A DNA stretch of 64,000 bases from Streptomyces katrae (GTDB taxonomy: Bacteria > Actinomycetota > Actinomycetes > Streptomycetales > Streptomycetaceae). Below the pieces are notes generated by a model. It did no database searches and was not told the DNA's origin. It saw nothing but the letters and a program-made list of their open reading frames with translations. The position numbers and the translations under genes are program-made. The DNA lies in NCBI RefSeq assembly GCF_002028425.1, contig NZ_CP020042.1, forward strand, positions 558,001 through 622,000. Reading direction: 5' to 3'. Shown here piece after piece: positions 34,294 through 42,574 of this stretch (positions are counted from its first letter, which is position 1; each line of letters opens with the position of its first letter).

Positions 34294-35043
34294 CTACTCC
34301 CACCGGAACAGCCGTGCGGCGGCCGCCGTGCCCAGGACGACCACGCCGGCCAGTACGCCCAGGTCGAGGGCGACGTCGGCGGCGCCGTCCAGCCAGGCGT
34401 GCTGGAGCAGCTCGACGGCGTAGGTCGCGGGCAGCGCGGCGCTGACGGTCTTCATGGCGTCCGGGAAGATCTGCAGGGGGATGGTCGCCCCCGACAGGAA
34501 GATCATGGGGAAGTAGACCAGGTTGGCGATGGCCACCGCCGCCCGTTCGGACCGGGCGACCGCCGCCACCACTCCCCCGAGCGCGTACATGGCGAGGGCG
34601 CAGAGCACCAGGGCCCCGGCCGTCGCGGCCGCCGCCCCGGGGGTGGCCGGCAGGTGGAGGCCGAAGAACAGGTACCCGGCGGCGACCAGCAGCAGGGCCC
34701 CGAGCAGGGTCAGCGCGAGGTTGACCAGCCCTTGGGCGACGAGGAAGGCGGACGCGTCGACCGGCGTCGCACGGAAGCGTTTGAGGACCTTGCGGTCGCG
34801 GTACTCGGCGAGCCCGAGCGGGAAGCTCATCAGCCCGGTGACGGCGACGACCAGGACCAGGTAGGCGGGCACCGACATGTCCACCGTCCCGCGGCCGTCG
34901 AACTGCGCGGACGGCTCGTTGCCGTAGATCCCGCCGAACATGCAGAGCATCAGCACGGGGAAGGCGAGGGCGAAGAAGACCGGGGCGAAGTTGCGCCGCA
35001 TCCGCCGCCATTCGAACCGGACGATCGGCCACAGCACCGGCAT
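34294..35043 (-). CDS. ABC-2 type permease of the LAP exporter
   Basis: A 249-aa protein with six predicted spans and the ABC-2 pattern: cytoplasmic FEWRRMRRNFAPVFF start, LAEYRDRKVLKRFRATP coupling segment, and MIFLSGATIPLQIFPD loop. It lies 1 bp after the ATPase stop. It corresponds to SagH/SagI of streptolysin-S clusters and probably exports the modified peptide. Confidence 0.85.
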   Translation of the reverse strand: MPVLWPIVRFEWRRMRRNFAPVFFALAFPVLMLCMFGGIYGNEPSAQFDGRGTVDMSVPAYLVLVVAVTGLMSFPLGLAEYRDRKVLKRFRATPVDASAFLVAQGLVNLALTLLGALLLVAAGYLFFGLHLPATPGAAAATAGALVLCALAMYALGGVVAAVARSERAAVAIANLVYFPMIFLSGATIPLQIFPDAMKTVSAALPATYAVELLQHAWLDGAADVALDLGVLAGVVVLGTAAAARLFRWE

Positions 35044-35044
35044 C

Positions 35045-36070
35045 TCAGGCCCCTTCCTTCGTGACGGTGGCGCCGACCAGCCGCAGATAGGCGTCCTCGA
35101 AGCCCGGGGTACGGCGGCTCACCGCCGACGCCGGGAGTCCGGCCCGCGCCACCAGGCGCACGATGCGGTCGTAGTCGGCGGGGTAGCTGCCGGCGAACTC
35201 CGGCCGGTCCGGCGCTCCGGGCAGCCGGGTCAGCCCGAGGCCGCCGAGCTGCTCCTCGATCCCGGCGGGCCGGCCGGTGCCCGGGCCGGGGTCCCCGAGG
35301 TCGACCAGGAAGGTGGACGGGCCCGCGTGCGCCTCGGTCAGCTTCGCCGGGGTGTCGAGCGCGACGAGCTCCCCGGCCCGCAGCACGCCCACGCGGCCGC
35401 ACAGCGCCTCGACCTCGTCCATCGCGTGCGAGGTGAGCAGCACCGCGATCCCGCGGGCGGCGAGGTCGAGGACCGAGCGCCAGGTCTCCCGGCGCTGGTG
35501 CGGGTCGAGGCCGGTGGTCAGCTCGTCGAGGACGACCAGGCGGACGTCGCCGATCTGGGCGAGGGCCACGGCCAGCCGCTGGCGCATGCCGCCGGAGAGG
35601 TCGGCGATCCGGCTGCGGCGGCGGCCGGCGAGGCCGAAGGCCTCCAGCAGCGCGGCCGCGGCACCGGGCGCCCGGTAGATGGCCTCGTAGAGGTCGCACA
35701 GCTCGCCGACCCGGGCCCGGCTGGGGAACTGGGACTCCTGGAGCTGCATGCCGAGCAGGCGGGTGACCGCGTCGCGGTCGCGGCGGGGGTCGTGGCCGAA
35801 GACCGTGACCCTGCCGCTGCGGACGGGCCGCAGGCCGCCGACGGCCTCGACGACCGAGGTCTTGCCCGCCCCGTTCGGCCCGATGAGCCCGAACACCTCC
35901 CCGGGGCGGATCCGGAACGAGACGTCGCGGACCGCGGTGAACGTGCCGTAGGCGACGGTCAGCCGGTCGGCGTGCACGACGGCGCCCTCCCCCGCCCCCG
36001 GGGCCGGTCGCGATGCGGCCGCCGCCGGGTCGGCGGACGGCTGGTCGGCGGACGGCTGGTCGGTGGTCAC
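35045..36070 (-). CDS. ABC ATPase of the LAP exporter
   Basis: A 341-aa protein. A Pro/Ala-rich 30-residue start with a repeated SADQP is followed by a DrrA/CcmA-type ATPase: Walker A GPNGAGKTS, signature LSGGMRQR, Walker B LVVLDELTTGLD, switch TSHAMDE. GTG 36070 overlaps the stop of the CPBP protease gene (GTGA). Partner of the ABC-2 permease; matches SagG in function. Confidence 0.88.
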   Translation of the reverse strand: MTTDQPSADQPSADPAAAASRPAPGAGEGAVVHADRLTVAYGTFTAVRDVSFRIRPGEVFGLIGPNGAGKTSVVEAVGGLRPVRSGRVTVFGHDPRRDRDAVTRLLGMQLQESQFPSRARVGELCDLYEAIYRAPGAAAALLEAFGLAGRRRSRIADLSGGMRQRLAVALAQIGDVRLVVLDELTTGLDPHQRRETWRSVLDLAARGIAVLLTSHAMDEVEALCGRVGVLRAGELVALDTPAKLTEAHAGPSTFLVDLGDPGPGTGRPAGIEEQLGGLGLTRLPGAPDRPEFAGSYPADYDRIVRLVARAGLPASAVSRRTPGFEDAYLRLVGATVTKEGA

Positions 36071-36828
36071 AGGCTGAGCCTCCCGGGGGTGGTGCGCGCT
36101 GCCCGGGTCGGGGAGGCGCTGAGGTTGGTGTAGAAGCCGGCGAACGACATGTGCAGCACCAGGGCGGGCAGCACCCCGCCGGTGGCGAGGGTCAGCAGGC
36201 CGCCGACCGCGCCGAGGACGAGGCTGGAGGTGCCCAGCACGTACGCCTGGGTACGGGTGGACACGAGGGCGACCTGGCCGGCCGCGAACAGGCAGGTGCT
36301 GAACGCCAGGGCGAAGGCGGGGCCGCTGCCCAGTGCCCCGAGCCCCAGCAGGACCACCCCGCGGAAGAGCACTTCCTCGAACAGCGCCGCGGCCGCCGGG
36401 ACGGTCCACCGGTAGTGCCGGGGCAGGGCGAGGACGGAGGCGATCCACTGGATGCGGGCGATCTCGCCGGGGACGTCGGTCCGCGGGCGCAGCCGGTAGA
36501 GCAGGGACACGCACAGGATGGTGCTGCTGGAGGTGCCGAGGACCGCCAGCAGCAGGGCGAGCGCGGCCCCGGGTCCGGGAACGGTGAACAGCCGGCCGGG
36601 CGCGAGGGGCGTGGACGCCAGCAGCGCCGCCAGGGCCAGGGCGCCCAGGACCAGGTACACGAGGGTGCCGAACACCGCGAAGGCCGCCTCCGGGCGCAGC
36701 CGGGTCCGTCCGGCGAGCCACAGGGCCGTCCGCCGGCGCCGTGCCGGATCGTTGAACGGCAGCCGGTACAGGGCCAGCCAGACGGCGACCGCGCCGGTGG
36801 TGAGCGCGGCGAAGGCGGGCACGCTCAT
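36067..36828 (-). CDS. CPBP/CAAX-type membrane protease, second copy in LAP operon
   Basis: A 253-aa polytopic protein. The CPBP glutamate motif is ALFEEVLFRGVVLLG (EExxxR) and later blocks are LFAAGQVAL and LPALVLHMSFAGFYTNL with the metal-binding His. ATG 36828 overlaps the stop of the first CPBP gene (ATGA). The SagE protein of streptolysin S belongs to this family and is tied to leader removal and self-protection. Two copies side by side may split those roles. Confidence 0.82.
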   Translation of the reverse strand: MSVPAFAALTTGAVAVWLALYRLPFNDPARRRRTALWLAGRTRLRPEAAFAVFGTLVYLVLGALALAALLASTPLAPGRLFTVPGPGAALALLLAVLGTSSSTILCVSLLYRLRPRTDVPGEIARIQWIASVLALPRHYRWTVPAAAALFEEVLFRGVVLLGLGALGSGPAFALAFSTCLFAAGQVALVSTRTQAYVLGTSSLVLGAVGGLLTLATGGVLPALVLHMSFAGFYTNLSASPTRAARTTPGRLSL

Positions 36829-37598
36829 CCGGCGGCCTCCCGTCCGGCGGCGGCGCGGGCCCCGCGGTCCCGCTGCCGCTCCCGCTCCTGGCGGACGCCC
36901 AGGGCCAAGACCGCCCCGTTCTGCGCGAGGTGCGCCACCAGGGGCACCGCCAGGCTGCCCGACACCAGCATGAGCAGTCCGAAGACCACCCCGGACAGGG
37001 TCTTCTGCGCCACCGCGCGTCCGCCGAAGAACAGGTGTCCCCCCGCGTACGCCACGGCGGCCACCGCCACCGCGACACCGGCCGGCAGGTGGAGGCGTTC
37101 GTGCAGGACGCCGATCCACAGGCCCCGGTACAGCAGTTCCTCGGCGACCGCGGTGGCCAGGACGGATGCCGCGTACCCCCCGCCCGCCGCGCCGCCGTCC
37201 CGGTGCACCGCGAGCCGGGGCAGCCCCGCCCCGGCAGCCAGCCGGGGCACCGCGCCGACCGCGAACTCGCCGCCGACCAGCGCCGCTCCGGCCAGGGCGG
37301 CGGCCGGCAGCCAGAGCACGCCGGGCAGCCGGCCGGGCAGCGCCCCGGGCAGTGCGCCGGTCAGCCCGCCGGTCAGGGTGTCCGGGAGGAAGCCGCCGTC
37401 GGCGGCGACGGCGAGGGCCGCTGCCGTCACCACCAGGTAGGCGGCGGGGACACCCACCAGCCCCCTCCGGACGGCCCGTACCCGGTCCGCCCCCGCCTTC
37501 GCGGCGGGGCCGAACGCCGTCGCGACGCGGATCAGTTCGGCGGGCGCGACGGTGGCCGCAAGCACCAGCAGCTCAAGGGAGCGGGTGGGGGACCACAT
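36825..37598 (-). CDS. CPBP/CAAX-type membrane protease, first copy in LAP operon
   Basis: A 257-aa polytopic protein with AVAEELLYRGLWIGV (EExxxR), YAGGHLFFGG and VPLVAHLAQNGAVLAL. The C-terminus is strongly charged. ATG 37598 overlaps the end of the YcaO gene by 26 bp. A Gly/Leu/Pro repeat (TGALPGALPGRLPG) lies in an external loop near residue 85. It is a SagE-like candidate for leader cleavage or immunity. Confidence 0.82.
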   Translation of the reverse strand: MWSPTRSLELLVLAATVAPAELIRVATAFGPAAKAGADRVRAVRRGLVGVPAAYLVVTAAALAVAADGGFLPDTLTGGLTGALPGALPGRLPGVLWLPAAALAGAALVGGEFAVGAVPRLAAGAGLPRLAVHRDGGAAGGGYAASVLATAVAEELLYRGLWIGVLHERLHLPAGVAVAVAAVAYAGGHLFFGGRAVAQKTLSGVVFGLLMLVSGSLAVPLVAHLAQNGAVLALGVRQERERQRDRGARAAAGREAAG

Positions 37599-38937
37599 GG
37601 GTCACACCCCCGTGCTCTCGTATCCGCGGGTGGCCCTTCGGCGGGAACCCGGGCAGGCACATGCTCAGCAGCTCCGGGATGACCGCCCGGACCACCCGCC
37701 ACGGGGTGTCGGCCAGCTCCGGCGGGGTGAAGTCCAGGTAGCCGGCGAACTCGCTGACACCGGCGAGGTCCTTCAGGAGCCGGCGGATCGCGGCCGTGTC
37801 GTCGTCGGCGTATCCGGGCAGTCCGGCGAAGCCGGTCCGTCCGTCCACGCGGCTCTCCACGGCGGCGAGTTTGCGCCGCGCGTCGCCGGGGGCGGCGAAC
37901 CACAGCACGTTGGTGTCGAGGTCGGTGTAGGCCGAACCGGCCTGCGCGAAGTGCACGTTGGGCAGGTCGAAGACGGTGCTGAACATGCCGATCCCGAGGA
38001 TCGCGGTCGCCTCGGCCGCGCCGCGCAGCAGCGCCCGCCGGGGATCCGGGTCGGCCTGGAGCCCGAAGGCGATGTAGGGCAGCTTGCCGTCCCGGCGCAC
38101 CAGGGTCACCCCGATGTTCGGCAGCGGCAGTTCCGGCCGGGTCAGCAGGCTCGCCCGTACCTCGTACGGGCCGTCCGGGTGCAGGCCGGCCGCTTCGAGC
38201 AGCGCGTGCCCGTCCGCGTCGAGGTCGATCAGCGGCGCCTTGGCGCCGGTGTACCAGTTGAGGATGAACGCGTCGATCTGCACGGCTTCGACGAGTGCGC
38301 CGAGGAGCGCCTTGTCGAGGGACACGTGGGCCGCGGTCCCGGTCGAGAAGGAGGGGGTGAAGAGTTTGTCGGCCGCGCCCGGGTCGCTGCGGAAGCCGAG
38401 GAAGACCAGTTGCGCCGGCAGGTACACCTCCTCCCCGGGCCGGGTGAGCGAGGGACATGCGATCCAGGCGACCACGTCGTCCTCGCCCGGTGGTTCGGGC
38501 GCATACCGGTGCATCATCCGGGCGAGCTGCGCCTGCTGTCCGGCGTCGAAGACGCCCAGCAGCTCCAGGGGCAGGACGCGGTGCCGGGAGGACAGCGACC
38601 GGTACGAGGCGTACTCGATCCGGTCCGCGAACAGCAGCATGGCCATGATCGCCGCGTAGCGCTCCACCGCCTCACCGGTGAGCCGGGTCACCGCCTCCTC
38701 GTGGGTCGAGCCGTAGCCCGCCAGGTGGTACTGCATCTGCATGTGCGGGTCGTCCAGCGCCAGCCGGTGGTACTGGGGCATCGCGGCCGTGGCCGAGCGC
38801 AGGTACGGCTCGCCCTCCACGGCGGCGACCGAGACCAGCATGCCGGGCAGGATGCCGCCCTGGTTGCCGCCGATCCGCTCGTAGCGGGCGAGTGCGGCAC
38901 CCATCCCGGGGTGGCCCAGGAGCGGGATGGCGCTCAT
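37573..38937 (-). CDS. YcaO cyclodehydratase (SagD-like) of the LAP cluster
   Basis: A 454-aa YcaO-domain protein. ATP-binding stretches THEEAVTRLTGEAVERYA and FSTGTAAHVSLDKALLGALVEAVQIDAF are visible. The C-terminus ends VVPHPLP, the Pro-rich tail found in azoline-forming YcaO enzymes. It activates backbone amides with ATP so that Cys, Ser or Thr side chains close to azolines. ATG 38937 overlaps the stop of the E1-like gene (ATGA). Substrate is the precursor encoded at 41060-41185. Confidence 0.92.
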   Translation of the reverse strand: MSAIPLLGHPGMGAALARYERIGGNQGGILPGMLVSVAAVEGEPYLRSATAAMPQYHRLALDDPHMQMQYHLAGYGSTHEEAVTRLTGEAVERYAAIMAMLLFADRIEYASYRSLSSRHRVLPLELLGVFDAGQQAQLARMMHRYAPEPPGEDDVVAWIACPSLTRPGEEVYLPAQLVFLGFRSDPGAADKLFTPSFSTGTAAHVSLDKALLGALVEAVQIDAFILNWYTGAKAPLIDLDADGHALLEAAGLHPDGPYEVRASLLTRPELPLPNIGVTLVRRDGKLPYIAFGLQADPDPRRALLRGAAEATAILGIGMFSTVFDLPNVHFAQAGSAYTDLDTNVLWFAAPGDARRKLAAVESRVDGRTGFAGLPGYADDDTAAIRRLLKDLAGVSEFAGYLDFTPPELADTPWRVVRAVIPELLSMCLPGFPPKGHPRIREHGGVTHVVPHPLP

Positions 38938-40022
38938 CGGCCCCCTCCGAGCGCCTCGCGCACGTGCCGGTCGACGATCACCCGGCTGCTGAAGTTGATC
39001 TCCCGTACGACGTCCCGGGCGACGTGGCCGCAGGCCGGACAGGTCCCGATCCGCAGCACGTCCTGCGCCTGGATCTCGTAGGTGGGCAGGTAGATGCTCA
39101 GCGCCCGGCCCAGGAAGCGCGAGGTGCCGAGCGAGCGCAGCAGCACGGCCTCGTTGACCAGATGGGCGCAGACCAGCGACTCCACGCCGTTCGCCCGTCC
39201 CGTGCCGCGCGGGGCCGTGGCCCCGGCCATGGTGTGGTAGCCGATGTGGTCCTCCAGCCGGGCCAGGGAGCGCTGTTCGAAGCACTCCAGGCAGCCGGTG
39301 CGCGGACTGTCGGCGCCCACGACGGTGGCGAACGGGCCGTCGACCAGGCCGACGACCACCGGTTTCTCCAGGTGGCAGGCGAGCCGGTTGAGGCCGCGCA
39401 GCGCCAGGATCGAGGCCTGCCCGAGGTGGACCACCAGCGCGTCGCAGTGCTCCACGGTGGCGCTCAGCCGCTTCAGCGCGTCCGCCGCGGCCAGGCCGCC
39501 CGTCCCGGAGGTCAGGTCGGCGGCGTGCAGCCCGTCCAGGAAGTCCGCCGGCAGCAGCTCCAGCGGCAGGTCCAGGGCCTCGGCCTGGGCGGCCACGTAC
39601 GCGGAGGCGCTGGGCGAGTCCGCCGCGAAGGCGACCGTCGCCGCGGCCGGTTCGCCGGCGCCGTACAGGTCCAGGTTGCCGAGCAGGGCCCGGGCCATCT
39701 CCCCGCCGCGCTCGGACGGGCGGTCGTGGGCGAGGAAGCCGGCCTGGCGCAGCTCGTTGACCGCCAGCTCCAGGTTGGCCCGTTCGACCGGGGTCAGGCC
39801 GGCGGCGTCCGCGAACGTCCCGTCGGCCGCCTTGCCCGCCGCCAGCGTCTCGAAGAGCGCGGTCATCGCGGCCCGGACGGCCGCCGACTCGGCCCGCAGG
39901 TCGACGTTGACCTCGGAGAAGTTCCAGATCCCCCAGCGCAGCCGGATGACGCCCGGTTCCACGGCGAGCAGCCGGACCGAGGTGGCCAGGAGGACTCTCG
40001 AATCGGAGGGTGCGAGGGTCAT
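38934..40022 (-). CDS. E1-like / SagC-type LAP partner protein
   Basis: A 362-aa protein with an N-terminal leader-recognition-like region and a ThiF/E1-like core. Two Cys pairs, CLEC near residue 240 and CPAC near 334, form the expected zinc site. Such proteins bind the precursor leader and present it to YcaO. It starts 3 bp after the SagB-like gene and overlaps the YcaO gene. No separate nucleotide-binding GxGxxG is obvious, as is usual for SagC-type proteins. Confidence 0.85.
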   Translation of the reverse strand: MTLAPSDSRVLLATSVRLLAVEPGVIRLRWGIWNFSEVNVDLRAESAAVRAAMTALFETLAAGKAADGTFADAAGLTPVERANLELAVNELRQAGFLAHDRPSERGGEMARALLGNLDLYGAGEPAAATVAFAADSPSASAYVAAQAEALDLPLELLPADFLDGLHAADLTSGTGGLAAADALKRLSATVEHCDALVVHLGQASILALRGLNRLACHLEKPVVVGLVDGPFATVVGADSPRTGCLECFEQRSLARLEDHIGYHTMAGATAPRGTGRANGVESLVCAHLVNEAVLLRSLGTSRFLGRALSIYLPTYEIQAQDVLRIGTCPACGHVARDVVREINFSSRVIVDRHVREALGGGR

Positions 40023-40025
40023 GGC

Positions 40026-40976
40026 TCAGGCCTCTCCGTGTCCGAGGAGGGTCAGGTGGACCACGTGGCGCGAGGTGCCGTCGCAGTCGAGTGCCCGTTC
40101 CAGCGACTGCTTGTCGTACCCGCCCTGGTCGCAGCCGATCAGGCCGAGCGAGGTCCGGGCCAGGTGCACGTTCTGCGAGATCCCGCCGACCTCGATCAGC
40201 CCGAACACCAGCCCGCTGTCCCCGTACTTCTGCGAGTTGGAGTACAGGTCGTAGACGTAGACCAGGGCCAGGGCGGCCTTGTCCGCCTCCACGTCCTTGG
40301 TCTGCAACTGCCGTGCCAGCTCGACCGGCTGCGGCACCGGCCGGTACGGGAACAGGGTGTGGCTGTGCGGCTGGTACGCGTACGCGCCCGGGGCCAGGCC
40401 CTTCACGTGCTGGGCCAGCACCGCCACCCGGACCGGGTACAGCCCGCCGCCCGAGGGCGCGTTGCGCAGCGCCACCGCGGCCTCGCCGTCCTGGGCCGTC
40501 GGCACCGGCAGGCTGCCCGACACCCCTTGCGCGTGCCACAGCACCGTGGCCAGCTCCTCCAGCGACACCGGCTTCCCCGAGAAGCCCCGGCCGCTGCGCC
40601 GGCCGGCGACGGTGTCCGTCAGGCCGCTGCGCAGCCGCCGGTGCGGGGGCAGGGCGATCGCCCCGTCCAGCCGCTCCTGGAGGTCGCCGTGCGCGGTGGA
40701 GAGGACGGCGTCGTGGCCGTAGAACCTGGACACGCCCAGCTGCATCCCGAGATCGCGCCCACCGCGGCGGTGGTTGAGCAGTAACTCCTCCCCCACGAAG
40801 CCGTGCACGGCCGGACTCCAACGCCCCCGTACCACCGACTCCGGCGCCCGCACCACCGTCGTCGCGCTGTACATCGACACGGAGGTGTGCTGCTGGCCGA
40901 AGGCCGCCACCGTCGCCATATGGCTGTTGCGGTCCAGGTGGTCGGATACGGCTTCCTGCGAGTCCTTCAGTGACAT
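40026..40976 (-). CDS. SagB-type FMN-dependent azoline dehydrogenase
   Basis: A 316-aa nitroreductase-fold protein. R-R-S-x-R-x-F in AGRRSGRGFSGKPVSLEEL and APSGGGLYPV are the FMN-binding hallmarks of the SagB/ThcOx family; LIEVGGISQNVHLARTSLGL fits the dimer core. It oxidises azolines to azoles. ATG 40976 has AAGGAAAGG upstream. It follows the precursor gene by 83 bp, past a weak hairpin. Confidence 0.92.
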   Translation of the reverse strand: MSLKDSQEAVSDHLDRNSHMATVAAFGQQHTSVSMYSATTVVRAPESVVRGRWSPAVHGFVGEELLLNHRRGGRDLGMQLGVSRFYGHDAVLSTAHGDLQERLDGAIALPPHRRLRSGLTDTVAGRRSGRGFSGKPVSLEELATVLWHAQGVSGSLPVPTAQDGEAAVALRNAPSGGGLYPVRVAVLAQHVKGLAPGAYAYQPHSHTLFPYRPVPQPVELARQLQTKDVEADKAALALVYVYDLYSNSQKYGDSGLVFGLIEVGGISQNVHLARTSLGLIGCDQGGYDKQSLERALDCDGTSRHVVHLTLLGHGEA

Positions 40977-41027
40977 CTCGGCCTTTCCTTCGACGACGGT
41001 CCGCGCTCGGGACGGCAAGGACGTCGA

Positions 41028-41046
41028 GCGGGGCCGGCGACCCCGC
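41028..41046 (-). terminator. Weak hairpin between LAP precursor and modification genes
   Basis: GCGGGG (41028-41033) pairs with CCCCGC (41041-41046) around a 7-nt loop, just after the precursor stop. It could reduce readthrough so that precursor exceeds enzymes. Confidence 0.4.
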
Positions 41047-41059
41047 CCGACACCGGCGG

Positions 41060-41185
41060 CTACCAGCTGCAGCAGGAGCTGCAGCAGCAGTTCCCGCCAC
41101 CACAGGTGGTGCTGGCACCCGGAGCCACCTGGACGAACGCACCGCCCGTGGCGGTGCTCCCGACCTGGCCGGAGAAGCTCAGCAT
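41060..41185 (-). CDS. LAP precursor peptide (41 aa), SagA-like
   Basis: ATG 41185 with GGGAGGTGAGG upstream, stop TAG at 41060-41062. The leader half is MLSFSGQVGSTATGGAF then VQVAPGASTT. The core is CGGGNCCCSSCCSW, with six Cys, three Ser and a terminal Trp. Runs of Cys/Ser/Gly are the substrate of YcaO-SagB systems (compare streptolysin S and thiazole/oxazole microcins). It lies first in the operon. No GG cleavage site is evident; CPBP proteases could cut near the Ala/Pro/Gly-rich AFVQVAPGAS. Confidence 0.93.
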   Translation of the reverse strand: MLSFSGQVGSTATGGAFVQVAPGASTTCGGGNCCCSSCCSW

Positions 41186-41288
41186 TGTTTCCTCACCTCC
41201 CATCGAGGACGCGAAGAACGAGGCCCCGACCCGCAGGCCGCCTGGAGCGTAGCAGCCGCCAAGGGTGGCGAGAAGCGGTCGCGCGCAG

Positions 41289-41307
41289 GCTCAACTCCCT
41301 TTGTTGA
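41289..41307. promoter_or_regulatory. CTCAAC-N7-GTTGAG inverted repeat upstream of the LAP operon
   Basis: Arms 41289-41294 and 41302-41307 lie about 105 bp upstream of the precursor start, and a further TTGAAC-like half site follows at about 41314. It is a candidate operator for cluster control. A possible -10 box TACGCT for the minus strand is near 41255. No regulator gene lies in the cluster. Confidence 0.35.
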
Positions 41308-41332
41308 GAGCCCAGTTGAACATCCCTCGCGC

Positions 41333-42118
41333 TCACGCCCGGCCCGGGGCCGCCGCCTGCCCGGAGGCCTGAGTGGCGGGCGACGGTGCTGCGGGGTGCG
41401 GAGTGAGGTGGTAGACGGCGTACGCCCGGTCTATGACCGGCATGGCCACGTTGCGGACCCTGACCCCGCCGGCCGTGATCCCGTGCTCGGTGCCCAGGTG
41501 GGCGTGGCCGTGGACGGCGAGGTCGGCGCCGATGTCGTCGATGGCCTCGGCGAGGAGGTAGCTGCCGAGGAAGGGGTGGATCTCGGGGGGTTCGCCGGCC
41601 AGGGTGTCCGGTACCGGCGAGTAGTGGGTCAGGGCGATCCGCAGGTCGGTGCCCGCCTCCGCCAGGGTGGTGAGGGCGCGGCGGAGCCCGTCGGCGCAGG
41701 TCCGGGCGTGCCGCATGAAGGCCTTCATCTCCGGTTCGCCGAAGTCGCTGCCGGAGCGGCCGGCGTATCCCCCGCCGAATCCCTTGGCCCCCGCCACCCC
41801 CACGGTGGTGCCGTGGAGGTCGAGGACGACGGCTTCCCCTTCGAGGACGGTCACCCCCGCTTCGGCGAGGACGGCGGTGAGCTCGCGCGGCTGGTCGCCG
41901 TGGTGGTCGTGGTTGCCGAGTACGGCCACGACGGGCACGGGCAGGCCGGCGACCTCACCGGCGACGACGGCGGCTTCCCGCGGCGTGCCGTGGCGGGTGA
42001 GGTCACCGGCGAGGAGGAGCAGGTCGGCGTGGTCCCCCAGGGTCTCGAAGGCCGGCCGGAGGGTGCCCTCGCAGCCCGGCGCGAGGTGGATGTCCCCCAC
42101 GGCCGCGACGCGGATCAC
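41333..42118 (-). CDS. Calcineurin-like metallophosphoesterase
   Basis: A 261-aa protein with the full metal-site set: VGDIHL, LAGDLTRHG, LGNHDHHG and HGHAHLG. GTG 42118 follows GAGGAGGA and overlaps the stop of the BON-like gene (GTGA). It hydrolyses a phosphoester, substrate unknown. It ends 147 bp before the LAP precursor start on the same strand but has no LAP relationship in known clusters. Confidence 0.9.
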   Translation of the reverse strand: MIRVAAVGDIHLAPGCEGTLRPAFETLGDHADLLLLAGDLTRHGTPREAAVVAGEVAGLPVPVVAVLGNHDHHGDQPRELTAVLAEAGVTVLEGEAVVLDLHGTTVGVAGAKGFGGGYAGRSGSDFGEPEMKAFMRHARTCADGLRRALTTLAEAGTDLRIALTHYSPVPDTLAGEPPEIHPFLGSYLLAEAIDDIGADLAVHGHAHLGTEHGITAGGVRVRNVAMPVIDRAYAVYHLTPHPAAPSPATQASGQAAAPGRA

Positions 42119-42375
42119 GGCAGGTCCTCCTCGCGGTCGGGCGGACGGGCGCTGACGACGGTGAGGTCGTGGCGCCATGCGAGCGGGTGCAGGGATTCCG
42201 CGGCGATGCGGAGGATCGTCTCGCGGCAGTCCGCGCTGGACACCGGCCCCCAGACGAGGACCGTGGGGCCGCGCAGCTCGACGCGGACCCCGAGTTCGGC
42301 GATGTCCTCCTGCGCCAGCCGCTCACGCAGGTGCTGGGCCCGGTACTCGGGCAGTGCGGGGTCATGGGGACTCAT
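42115..42375 (-). CDS. Small BON-domain-like protein
   Basis: An 86-aa protein. The run RVELRGPTVLVWGPVSSADCRE followed by a helix and DLTVVSARP matches the alternating beta-alpha-beta pattern of BON domains. It is coupled by GTGA overlap to the metallophosphoesterase. ATG 42375 has only a weak ribosome site. Function unknown. Confidence 0.6.
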   Translation of the reverse strand: MSPHDPALPEYRAQHLRERLAQEDIAELGVRVELRGPTVLVWGPVSSADCRETILRIAAESLHPLAWRHDLTVVSARPPDREEDLP

Positions 42376-42574
42376 GTCGGGCCTGCTTTCCGGCATCGAT
42401 GGCTCGGTTGGCACGTGCCCCCGGCCACGCGGCACAAACCCGGGCGGCGGGCCCGCCGGGCGCCGGGTGCCACTCGCCGTCACCGGACGCGTACACAGCG
42501 CTACCGGTGGGGCAGGGGCCGCTGGACATCGACGCCCCTGGCCGCGTACCCGGGGTCGCCGGGGCCTCACGGCC

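Noticed and set aside
37573..41142. A 1,189-codon frame that could be read as a giant YcaO fusion
   Set aside because: The YcaO similarity starts at ATG 38937, which overlaps the stop of the E1-like gene. Upstream of it SagB and SagC genes are clear in other frames.
33404..41185. Thiopeptide or goadsporin-type cluster
   Set aside because: No split lanthipeptide-dehydratase-like or cycloaddition enzyme is present. The gene set fits streptolysin-S-like LAPs instead.
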